From the NCBI RefSeq assembly GCF_004123835.1, contig NZ_MZMU01000003.1, positions 620,001 through 684,000 of the forward strand: 64,000 bases of DNA, given 5' to 3'. This document shows, piece after piece, positions 1-8,700 of this stretch (position 1 is its first letter; the number at the start of each line of letters is the position of its first letter). Under the pieces are notes generated by a model. That model ran no database searches. It was given only the letters and a program-made list of their open reading frames with translations, and was not told where the DNA came from. The translations under genes were made by a program, and so were the position numbers. Source of the DNA: Rhizobium leguminosarum (lineage in GTDB: Bacteria > Pseudomonadota > Alphaproteobacteria > Rhizobiales > Rhizobiaceae).

Positions 1-65
1 TCGCATTTGACTGTGTCGCCGTCGACGACGGTCAACGATGCGCAGATGATGAGTCCGGCGATCAT
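1..65 (-). CDS. Thermonuclease (SNase) family protein, N-terminal fragment cut by the window edge
   Basis: Only the first 21 codons are inside the window, reading from an ATG at 65-63 towards position 1. The peptide begins MIAGLIICASLTVVDGDTVK. The VVDGDT motif is the first strand and first active-site aspartate of staphylococcal-nuclease-like proteins, and short rhizobial members often begin this way. The short hydrophobic start could be a signal segment. Without the rest of the gene (Arg and Glu catalytic residues) activity cannot be judged. It lies downstream of, and in the same direction as, the sulfatase-like gene. No strong ribosome binding site is visible, so the start is tentative. 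Confidence 0.5.
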   Translation of the reverse strand, partial: MIAGLIICASLTVVDGDTVKC

Positions 66-200
66 CGCAGCTAGCTTTGTTCGGCAAGGTTCGTTGCCAC
101 GATTGACTCGCTCCTTGGGATGCTCATCTGGAAGTCCCTGCCGCGGGCTACGCTTCGGTGGCGCCAAGGCTCTTGCAGCGGCACGCTTCCGCTCTCGATT

Positions 201-2234
201 TCAATGGCATTCGGACGCGGATATTTTCGCCACCTTTTCGACGTTAATCTGCTGCTCTGAAGGCCCCATGACGCGATTGCGCGCTGCCATCAATATGTTG
301 GCGACGCACGGCGTCATACCGTTCTCATCGACCTCCCATGTCGCAGTGTTGTCGGGGGACCAGTCCTTGATAATCTCGAGCTTGTCATCCTTAATTCTAC
401 GTAGAAAAGTATATTCGACATCGTTGCCGCCGCTGACCGAACCCACGAGCCTTATTGATTGGTTAGGCTTGAGTGGTTCGTCTGCGTCGATCGAGAACGT
501 GGCTGATTGAATGGGGCGCGCAAGGTAGGGAACTCCGGGGCGAGATAGCATCCCACCGTATTGCCATGCTGCCGAGTCAGCCACATTCCCGACTATGCTG
601 AACTGTTCATAAGGCGAGACCGACGTCGTGCCAGCACGGATGATACGACTCACGACGAAGCTCCGGTCTTTGGGAGCTGTCACGTTTGGAAGATTTGTAC
701 GCCCGGCGGTAGCATCGTTGATCAAGGAGAACGTGTTCAGATGGCTTGTTTGCCCCGAAGAAACCCGGAGAGGCCCTGTAGCGCCAAGCGGCTTTATTAA
801 TAGTGTTGGACGTGCGTACCCAACTAACTGAGGGGAGGAATACTCGACCACAGAGGTTATCTTCGGATCGGCATTTTCAGTGGGTCGCACCATCCCAAGT
901 CCAGTATCTGACTGGAAAATGATAACGCTGTTGTCGTATGCACCTAAGCGCTTAAGTGCCTGCAGGATACCGGCCATCTGCTTAACCGCACACGTAGCTT
1001 GCGGCAAATAGTTCGGCCAATCTTCCGTTCTGGCAGCACCTATCCGACAGTCCTCGTCAAGAATAAAGGGTTTGTGCGGCGGATAGAAATGCAGAAATTT
1101 ATACACTGGATTGTCATCTGTAACGGCGATGTCTTCCGTCAATATTTTCGCAAAGTCCATCGACAAGGCGATGTCGTTGGCAGTGCTGCTATCAGCGTTC
1201 GCTGGTCCTGTCGCATCAGACCAAAGCAGTTTCCCCTCATTATATACGAGCGGCTTCAGCAAGGTCGGCGCCAGGCGTAACAGCGCGAGATCGACAACAA
1301 TCAACGGATTTGATTTGCGCTGCTTCCCAAGACGTTGTCCAATTGAATTGGAAAGAAACGGTAGCGTCGAGCAGTAATACTTGGTCCTGAAGCAGAAGGC
1401 ATTCGATGGCTGGACGGCGCTGACATCCCAGCCCTTGTCGGCGAGGTGAGACATCATGCTGCTCAAGCGAAGCCATTCACCGATTTCTTCTATCGGATCC
1501 ATACCATCCTGATGCTGGTCGAAGAACAGCCGCCCAGTCTGAATGGCAGCGATGGAGAGCGTCGTCCAGTTCGCATAGCCCGCGTGGTCCGGATAATAGG
1601 TAAAACCATCAAATTCAGGCAATAGATCCGGCTGTTGCTCAGCAATCTGTTTGAAAGCATCCGATTGAAGGCTATCGAACATAATGTGAATGACGTTGAC
1701 GTCGCGAGAAAGGGTCATCAGGGGACCGAGAGAAGTCGATATCCGATCGCGGGCCGCCAAGTTGTAGATGGGAATTAATACGGCTAGGAAAGTCAATCCG
1801 GAGAGGATCACCAATGCTTCGCGAAGCCGCAAGATTGCGAAGCCTGTCGTCAATAAGAAAATGGCGAAAAGCAGGATGAATTCGACCACGCCCCTCCCGC
1901 TACTAACGATATAAGGATGGGTACCGCCATCGATAGGCGGTATAACGCTTGCCGTGACTCCTTGACTCGCTGCTATCACACAAGCAGCAGCCCCGAGCAC
2001 CACCGACATCCCCACAGGCTTGAAGCCCGCAATGCCAGTGATCACAAAAGCCACACACCCTACAACGATGGATATGAGCACCGGCGGCAGGAGCTGTAAG
2101 ATGGAGCTTCCAGCGAACTCACTGATGTTTCTGGAATAGACATCTAGCGCGACCGTAAACAGAGTTACAGCTAGAAGCGCTGAGGCAAGAGCGTGGGCTC
2201 TCCACGATCCGGTGTGGCCAACCAAATTAGTCAT
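201..2234 (-). CDS. Membrane-anchored sulfatase/alkaline-phosphatase-superfamily protein
   Basis: The 677-residue protein has about five N-terminal membrane segments (roughly residues 13-33, 48-71, 74-93, 115-137, 140-160). A periplasmic domain follows that starts NVIHIMFDSLQSDAF near residue 180, the first metal-binding Asp region of the sulfatase/phosphoethanolamine-transferase superfamily. GYANWTTLS (about 220) is in the place of the nucleophile loop. FQSDTGLGM resembles the late SDHG metal motif but has Thr where His is usual. About 120 residues after it look like a beta-rich C-terminal extension. The ATG overlaps the stop of the upstream methyltransferase gene (ATGA), so the two are translationally coupled. 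Likely role: transfer or removal of a sulfate/phosphate-type group on an envelope glycan or lipid; the substrate is unknown. Confidence 0.75.
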   Translation of the reverse strand: MTNLVGHTGSWRAHALASALLAVTLFTVALDVYSRNISEFAGSSILQLLPPVLISIVVGCVAFVITGIAGFKPVGMSVVLGAAACVIAASQGVTASVIPPIDGGTHPYIVSSGRGVVEFILLFAIFLLTTGFAILRLREALVILSGLTFLAVLIPIYNLAARDRISTSLGPLMTLSRDVNVIHIMFDSLQSDAFKQIAEQQPDLLPEFDGFTYYPDHAGYANWTTLSIAAIQTGRLFFDQHQDGMDPIEEIGEWLRLSSMMSHLADKGWDVSAVQPSNAFCFRTKYYCSTLPFLSNSIGQRLGKQRKSNPLIVVDLALLRLAPTLLKPLVYNEGKLLWSDATGPANADSSTANDIALSMDFAKILTEDIAVTDDNPVYKFLHFYPPHKPFILDEDCRIGAARTEDWPNYLPQATCAVKQMAGILQALKRLGAYDNSVIIFQSDTGLGMVRPTENADPKITSVVEYSSPQLVGYARPTLLIKPLGATGPLRVSSGQTSHLNTFSLINDATAGRTNLPNVTAPKDRSFVVSRIIRAGTTSVSPYEQFSIVGNVADSAAWQYGGMLSRPGVPYLARPIQSATFSIDADEPLKPNQSIRLVGSVSGGNDVEYTFLRRIKDDKLEIIKDWSPDNTATWEVDENGMTPCVANILMAARNRVMGPSEQQINVEKVAKISASECH

Positions 2235-3598
2235 CCATTTCTGGAATAGGATATCAACGTTCTTCCAGTGCTGGAAACAACGAGATTTTCCAACACACGA
2301 GCGCGTCGCCCAATTAGCGAGATAAAGTGATCATAGTTGTAGTCAGGGAAAATATCCCTACGCAGCGCCAACATTGTTCGTACTGTGGGATCATCCTTCG
2401 GCACGAATTCCACGACCCCGGTGGGGGCGACGGAAATTAACCAGTCAACGACCTGCTCCAATGGGATGTTGTGCGCAATCGCTAAGTGATGCTCGAATGC
2501 GAGCGCCAGGGCGGCATCCGCTTTCGCTCTTGACGCGAAACCAGTTCGTTCTTCCTGAAGCCAACCCTGTGAAGGCGACTGATTTCGAGCATCGAGAAAT
2601 AGCGGGAGGAGATTCAGCGATTTGTTTTTAGCACGATGATAGGCGCTGTCCAGCGCTTGCTGATCGAAATCGAAACCAAACACGCGTTGAGCACCATTGT
2701 GCAGGGCTACCTCAGAATAGTCGCCCGTGTTGCAGCCAAGATCTATGACCGTTGCAGCGCCGCTACGTTTGATGAAATCGCCGATGAACTGTTTTTTTAG
2801 TGTTGCTTCCGTATTGCTATAAGTATTTGCCGTGGCGTAGTTGGCCCATGTCGTGGGATCGGTATCGCGAGGTGACAAGCCAGCGATCCAGTTGCGAAGT
2901 TGCTGCAGCGTCGCCGTATAAGCGTTGCGGGGAAGCTGGCGATGTTGTGCTTTTTCGGCTTGTCCGGCAGAAGCGCTACGCTGAAATTTATCCTGGAGCA
3001 CCAAATGAGCGAGGACGCGCCACGAAACCTTTTGCCGAAATCTCAGCATTTTTACGAAATCGGCAATCGAGATTCCCTCAAGCGCGCCACGGTACCAGGC
3101 GTTGTGAGAAATGCCGAAGAATGATCGAAGCAGTAGCGGAACAAGGTACTGTTCGCAAAACTGCCTGTGCCCTTCCCAATACTCTCCGTCGCGATAGCGA
3201 CGAACGGAAAGGTGATCTATAAAAACCGGAGTCGGGCCAAGGAATTGCACATTATAGGCAGTAGCATCAGATAGCGTGAAACCTCGGCCAAGCAAATGCA
3301 GATGGAAATCTAGGTGTAAAAGAGCCGCATCTTTCAGCATTGAAAATGACCATTCGTACGGATACGAAATCAAGGGTATTCTCGGATGTTCCAGCAAGTA
3401 GCTTGCGGTCTCGGACGGTGATGGAGCCGTCGATTCGGTGGTTGAGATAATCATCGGTGATTCGAAAATGCCGGCGTTCCTGGCAGCCTCATAATCAGCA
3501 GCGGCCGATGACTCTACCGTCCGATATATATGTTCGGTACCTTCGTAAACATGGCCTGACGGATCGCGAAATGAGCCCGAAACACGCGATAGCATCAT
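2231..3598 (-). CDS. SAM-dependent methyltransferase with kinase-like N-terminal half (NoeA-like family)
   Basis: About 455 residues from the ATG at 3598 (a second ATG follows at 3595). These overlap the TGA of the preceding small gene, which decides the start over longer upstream readings. The first half has a kinase-like arrangement: HLDFHLHLLGRGFTLSDATAYN, then VFIDHLS, similar in order to the catalytic-loop Asp/Asn and a later Asp of aminoglycoside-kinase-like folds. The second half is a Rossmann methyltransferase with motif I VIDLGCNTGDYSEVA and an acidic strand FGFDFD. It sits between a YLDPGTGS membrane peptide and a sulfatase-like enzyme, a set that suggests surface-glycan or Nod-factor-like modification. 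The resemblance to rhizobial NoeA is from memory of the family and is not a proven orthology. Confidence 0.7.
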   Translation of the reverse strand: MMLSRVSGSFRDPSGHVYEGTEHIYRTVESSAAADYEAARNAGIFESPMIISTTESTAPSPSETASYLLEHPRIPLISYPYEWSFSMLKDAALLHLDFHLHLLGRGFTLSDATAYNVQFLGPTPVFIDHLSVRRYRDGEYWEGHRQFCEQYLVPLLLRSFFGISHNAWYRGALEGISIADFVKMLRFRQKVSWRVLAHLVLQDKFQRSASAGQAEKAQHRQLPRNAYTATLQQLRNWIAGLSPRDTDPTTWANYATANTYSNTEATLKKQFIGDFIKRSGAATVIDLGCNTGDYSEVALHNGAQRVFGFDFDQQALDSAYHRAKNKSLNLLPLFLDARNQSPSQGWLQEERTGFASRAKADAALALAFEHHLAIAHNIPLEQVVDWLISVAPTGVVEFVPKDDPTVRTMLALRRDIFPDYNYDHFISLIGRRARVLENLVVSSTGRTLISYSRNG

Positions 3599-3819
3599 TT
3601 CCGCTCGCGGCCGCTTTTCTGTCTCTGGTTGTCTCCGGTGCGACAGAGGAAGCTTTTTACCCTTTGCCAAAACAACGAAATTGAAGCCGCGCCAACGGCG
3701 AAAGCTCCAATGACAGATTGGATAATGATGCTCCCCGTGCCTGGATCGAGATATGCATAAGCTGGGGTGACTATGAGAGCAAAAAGCGGAGTTAAAACCA
3801 GAAGTCTTGCGACATGCAT
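3595..3819 (-). CDS. Small membrane protein with YLDPGTGS motif
   Basis: A 74-residue protein with an N-terminal hydrophobic signal/TM (residues 4-22, ending AYA), then YLDPGTGSIIIQ, a second hydrophobic segment (about 31-51) and a basic tail. The motif occurs in tiny proteins next to methyltransferase and sulfatase genes in various bacteria. An AAAGG ribosome binding site lies about 8 bases before the ATG. Its stop overlaps the next ATG, so it heads a three-gene translationally coupled operon. It may be an assembly or scaffolding subunit for the membrane enzyme; that is inference from position only. Confidence 0.7.
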   Translation of the reverse strand: MHVARLLVLTPLFALIVTPAYAYLDPGTGSIIIQSVIGAFAVGAASISLFWQRVKSFLCRTGDNQRQKSGRERK

Positions 3820-3835
3820 AGAAGCAACCTTTCAA

Positions 3836-4163
3836 AGACTAAAAATTGCATAGCACCTGTCACAAAACTGTCAAGATTGGATGGCGTTGCGTGATTACCG
3901 CTTCGTGGTCGTTTCGGACATCATGATGCACGTGAACGGCCCCCCAAAAAAGCTGAGGAAATCTAATTGGTGCGAAAACCCAACGGCTTGCTGAAGATTA
4001 TCACCTTGGCAATTCCGTGACGGGTCGTCCCACTTTTGCTTCGTGAAGCCGGAAGGCCCATGTTGCATGAATTCTATTTGTCCACAGCTTCGCGCGTCCC
4101 GTTTTCCGCGCCGCTCGATCCAGCGACAAAGTTGTTGTCAGAACTCTTCCGGAGCGCATTCGT
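3836..4163. other. Intergenic stretch, no recognised gene
   Basis: This stretch lies between the divergently placed operon on the minus strand and the tandem array. It must hold the promoter of the minus-strand operon, but I see no convincing -35/-10 pair. A short plus-strand reading around 3880-3965 (MALRDYRFVVVSDIMMHVNG) looks like a scrap of a lost gene, but I cannot name the family. Confidence 0.4.
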
Positions 4164-4224
4164 GCTCCCGGCTCCCGGCTCCCGGCTCCCGGCTCCCGGC
4201 TCCCGGCTCCCGGCTCCCGGCTCC
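4164..4224. repeat. 7-bp tandem repeat array (GCTCCCG)8
   Basis: Eight perfect copies of GCTCCCG plus a five-base partial copy run without interruption from 4164 to 4224. The unit is not a multiple of three, so copy-number changes would shift any reading frame across it. It ends about 28 bases before the ribosome binding site of the truncated gene at 4263. Confidence 0.95.
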
Positions 4225-4262
4225 GAACAGAATATAGCCCGTGAAACATCCGGAGGGGTACA

Positions 4263-4472
4263 ATGGCGAATCTTTTGTCGAATCTTCAAAGATATCAGAT
4301 AGCTAATTGGCCGTCACCCGATCAAGTAAATAACGCTACAACGGCGGCTGCGTTAGGCATGGGCCTGAGGCAGACCTATGCTGGGGCCCGCCCGCTCAGC
4401 CCAACGATAACAATTAGGCCAGCAAAGGCGCCGTCGATGTCGACGGCGATGAGGGGAAACTGTTTCGCATAA
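4263..4472 (+). pseudogene. Truncated duplicate of the giant T1SS protein's N-terminus
   Basis: The 69-codon frame starts with a good ribosome binding site (GGAGGGG, four bases before ATG). Residues 22-41, VNNATTAAALGMGLRQTYAG, align with residues 17-36 of the giant protein at 5773, VNNSATAFSFYAGIRQTYHA. Ten of 20 positions are identical, including VNN and RQTY. Both proteins start MA and have a Trp shortly before this block. After about residue 45 the similarity ends and the frame soon stops. I interpret it as the decayed or truncated 5' end of a paralogous giant gene. A genuine short protein is possible but less likely. Confidence 0.45.
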
Positions 4473-5157
4473 CCAAATGAAATTTGCACGTCTATGTAGA
4501 TTATCTCGAAGCTCCCCTTGTTCTAGAACAGAAAGTGATTATCACTACAACTCGAGGTTTAGGCATATGCGGGCTAACGGTGAGATGTGATAGATAAATT
4601 GCTTAGTTGGCAAAGCTCCAGAAGCGCGTCAACTTCTTGTTCCCTTTTGCGCCCAATAACCACCAGATAGCGTTTATTGCTCTTCGATGAGAACCCGGCC
4701 CATGTCTCAGACGGAGGTGAGAGCGATTATTTCGGCTGGCACGAGTTTGGACAGTTGCCGGCAGACTTGCGCGATCAAATGTCAGGGGGCAAGGAATTGG
4801 CCGTGACGGGCGCAACGGGTGTGCGGGTTATTGTTAGCCTGACAGGCGCCATCGAGGCGGTATCTCAGTTCAAGACGTGCTTAGCCAAGCCGTAACCGGA
4901 TTCTCCCTAGTTCACAGCGTGGCGTCTGGTGAACCGTCTTGTAAAGCACTGCGACAGATTGGCGGGTATAGTCAATTTGCAAAGGCCGATCAGAGAGCAT
5001 GTACCGTTGCGAGGTTTTCTTGCAGCTCTCAAGTCTACGAAACTTTGCGCTGTTACAGCCTCCGCGGGCATTGACTTTTGTTGCAAGTTAATCATTGATT
5101 GCAAGTCTAAAATGCAAGCATGACGTTCAATAAATGTCCGAGATTGCTTAAGCCTCC
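4473..5157. other. Gene-poor stretch with decayed coding scraps
   Basis: No complete gene is evident. A plus-strand reading at 4677-4895 ends GVRVIVSLTGAIEAVSQF followed by KTCLAKP and a stop. This resembles the C-terminal strand-helix end of small periplasmic proteins of rhizobia, but it has no credible start or signal peptide, so I treat it as a remnant. Base composition becomes AT-richer towards 5157. Confidence 0.35.
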
Positions 5158-5748
5158 ATGGGTGAAATATTCATCGGTATTTTTGGGGAAATGATGCCTT
5201 TTATTAGCCTACCTTGGGTTGCTGGCCCAGTTCCAATATTGGCGACGTTATGGTCGGCCTATGTGACGACAACAGCTCTTGTATATCGACGAGAAATGAC
5301 CGGTGAGCGTTTTGTTGCTGCATTTCTCTTTCCATTGGGCCTCGTAGCTTTAATTTCGATGATGTTCTTAAAGACGTACGACCTACCTATTCTCATCACT
5401 GTGGGACAGTTAGCAACAACGCTGTGGTTTGCCGCGATATATATTTTCGAGAAGAAGCGTCGCGGTGATACTCCTGTTATGCCGATTAAAGAAACATCAA
5501 TTTATAATATTTCTTGGATGTTGTATTTCTTTATAGTCATTTATACTATTTATCTCATATTTGTTTTCATATTTCCTATTTCAGGCGCCTGCACGATCGG
5601 CAAGTGCTATGCTTTTGAGCTTCTGCTTGGGGGGAAAGAGCACGGCTTCTCGGTTCTATACTCGTTGAATTTTGTTGGATCTGCGGTTTTGTCTTTCATC
5701 GTCTTAATATTATTCCAGATCATCACGAAAATAAAAGCGCAACATTGA
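5158..5748 (+). CDS. Small polytopic membrane protein upstream of the giant secreted protein; candidate immunity protein
   Basis: 196 residues with about five hydrophobic segments (near 13-38, 49-69, 75-95, 117-140, 165-190) and short charged loops. I recognise no family. The gene is clearly AT-richer than its surroundings, especially in its second half, suggesting recent acquisition. It ends 24 bases before the giant gene and runs in the same direction. In T1SS-exported bacteriocin loci a small membrane protein next to the toxin gene is often the immunity protein; that role here is inference. It could equally be an unrelated accessory. The ribosome binding site before the ATG is weak; ATGs at 5191/5194 are alternatives. 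Confidence 0.7.
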   Translation: MGEIFIGIFGEMMPFISLPWVAGPVPILATLWSAYVTTTALVYRREMTGERFVAAFLFPLGLVALISMMFLKTYDLPILITVGQLATTLWFAAIYIFEKKRRGDTPVMPIKETSIYNISWMLYFFIVIYTIYLIFVFIFPISGACTIGKCYAFELLLGGKEHGFSVLYSLNFVGSAVLSFIVLILFQIITKIKAQH

Positions 5749-5772
5749 TCACGCGATAAAGGGGGTAAGTAA

Positions 5773-8700
5773 ATGGCTGACATTTGGGATTGGGAGGGAT
5801 GGCAGACTGGTCGCTCGGTCGTTAACAATTCGGCTACAGCTTTCAGTTTCTACGCGGGAATCCGACAGACGTATCATGCAAAGCAACTTCTGGGGGTGTA
5901 TACCACGGCGCCGACATCCAGGCTTCCAGGCATTTCCAGGTTCGTACTGCCTCCTATTGACGTATTGGCGCGAACGGGAAAGTTTGATGAGATCGGTATG
6001 ATAGCCCGCAGCGAAACAGTTCTGTCACATGCGCGTGCGGGAAGTCGTGTCGGGCGCGCTATCGGTCCCCTTATGGTGATCGACGCCGGTTATGATCTCG
6101 GAACTTACAAGGGCAGGACGGAAACGAGGTCTCTTGGAATATTAGGTGATAACTTAATAGGGATAGGATTAGGTTGGGGGACCTCTGCTGGCGCAGGGGC
6201 AGCATTGACGGCCTTAGGTGGAACTGCGCTGCTAGGGACGCCTCCGGGATGGATTGCCTTAGGGCTGGGAGTGGGCGTCGGAGCCGTATACTCGCTTGTG
6301 GCCGGCGGCACCGTTCGCGATGGCATTACAAAATTATTCGACGATATTATTGACGCCGAGCGTAACTCATTTTCCTCACCTAAATCTTACCAAGCTTACT
6401 TGGATGGCCTTGCCCACGCTCCACAAGGAGCCATCCCGTACGAACGGGTGCATTTGTCCTGGTTTGATTTGGAAGAAGGCCAGAAAGCTGGCCTTACGCC
6501 CGGTCAGATGAAGCGGGAAATCGTCCTGGGCGAAAAAGCGGCTGCCGGGTATATGCTGGCGCATCCAACACAGCAGCAACCGTTCGTATACACTCCTGAG
6601 ATGCGGGCCGCCGCGATTGCCGCTGGTCTTGAACTTGATGGCCCGGAAAAGGTTTCTGCTTTACTTGATCGCCAGCCTATCGCTCGCGTTTCGGAGCCGC
6701 TTAATATTCGGCAGCGCGGAGGGTCGCAGCCGTCATTCCGTCAAAGCGAGAACGAGAGCATGTCGCGGCTGAGGGACTACCAAAAGCAGTCGCAATCCTT
6801 GACTTCCCGGACAACTGGCGGTCTATCGCCAACGGAGCGCGACGAGCGCAATGCGGCAACAAGGGCGAAAAGCATACCGCAGACTTATGCCGGGCAGGAT
6901 CGCAGAAGCATACCGCAGACCTATGCTGGGCAAGATCGCAGAAGCACACCACAGACGTATGCAGGGCAGGAGCGCACACCGTCTCAGCCCGCCCTGCGAG
7001 ACAATCAGTACACCAAGGGCTACGGCAGCGGTTGGGGACAAAGAAGTCCGGTTCTCCTGGATATTTCTGGTTCGGGCCTCGCCATTGAGACCTTATCGTC
7101 GTCCTCGCGGTTTGTGGATCTTGACGGTGATAGCTACCAGCACCGAACCGCCTGGGCGGGAACAGGCACAGGCGTTCTCGTCCTCGACGCGAACGGCGAC
7201 GGCAAGATCAGTCAGTCGAACGAGTTTGTCTTCACCGAATGGGATTCTTCGGCGACGAGCGACCTCGAGGCGTTGAAGCATGTCTTCGACACCAACGGGA
7301 ACGGCAAGTTGGATGCGGGCGATGTCCAATGGTCGAAATTTCGTGTTGAGGTCAACGGCCAACTCGTAACTCTTGATAGCCTGGGGATCATCTCGATCGA
7401 CCTGACCCCGAAGGGCAGCGGCCAGACCTACGAGGACGGTTCCGCCATCACGGGAACAACCACGTTCACCCGCGTCGACGGCACGACAGGAACGGTCGGC
7501 GATGCCAAGCTGGCGAATGAAGACGCCGCCTATATCGTCAAGACAACCAGCATGACAAAGGCCGACAGCTCGGTCGAGAAGACGATCCTTGCTTACAATG
7601 CCGATGGCAGCCTCGCCTTTCGCAATGTCGTCACCACCAGCGCTGACGGCAAAAGCGTTCAGACGCAGTTCGACGATGACGGCAACGGCACGTTCGATCG
7701 TTCGCAGACTAACGTGCTCGCCGTCGATGCTGCCGGCGTCCAGACGAAGACCGTTTCCAACTTCAATGCCGACGGATCGCTTGTCGATCGCACCACGACC
7801 GTTACTAGCGCCAATCATCTGATCGTGACCACGACAGTGGATCAGGACGGCGACGGTATAACAGATCAGCGCCAGATCTACATCCAGAACGCCGATGGTT
7901 CGACCACGACGACCACGGAGCAGCTTAGCGTCAACGCCACGCTCCTGAAGAAGACGATGGTCACTTCGTCTGCGAACGGCCTGGTAAAGACGACCAGCCT
8001 CGATCTCGATGGCAACGGGGTCTACGACGATATCGTCACGGAGACCACCACGGTCGCCGCGGATGGCACGCGGAATAAAACGACCGTCGACCGCAGTTCG
8101 GGCAATAAGGTTCTTTCGCAAATCGATACGTCAACCAGTTCTGATGGTCGCACCATAACAGTTTCGGTCGACGCGGACGGCAATGGACCCCGCGAAACGA
8201 AAACTGTCACCACATCAACCACGGCGGCATCAGGCGACGTGACGCTCGTCACTTCGACCTACAACACCAACGTATCCTCTATTCTGCGTTCGAAAACGAC
8301 GACGATCACTACTGCCAATGGACTGTCGACGACAGTCCATAGCGACGTGAACGCCGACGGCGTCAACGATTTCACCGATACCGATGTTACGGTAATCGAC
8401 GCGAATTACCGAACGCAGACGGTACAGCACCGCACCAAGAGCACTACGGGTACGCTGCTATCGCAGACGGTGACCACGACCAACCTCGACGGGAAAAAGA
8501 TCACGATCGTCGAGGATGGCAATGGTGACCTCAAGACCGACGGACTGACCGAGATCGTCGTCGGGACCGATGGGCAGACGACCAATACGGTCAGCACGCT
8601 GAACTCCGACGGGTCGCTGGTTACCAAAACCGTCACGGTGACGTCCGCCGACGGCCTGTCGAAGACCACAAGCACCGACGCGAATGGTGATACCGTCAAC

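Noticed and set aside
2231..3835. Longer 534-residue version of the methyltransferase
   Set aside because: The extra 79 residues overlap the small YLDPGTGS gene in another frame and look non-protein-like; stop/start overlap supports the shorter form.
4164..4224. CRISPR-like repeats
   Set aside because: Units are 7 bp and directly abutting with no spacers; no cas genes are present anywhere in the window.
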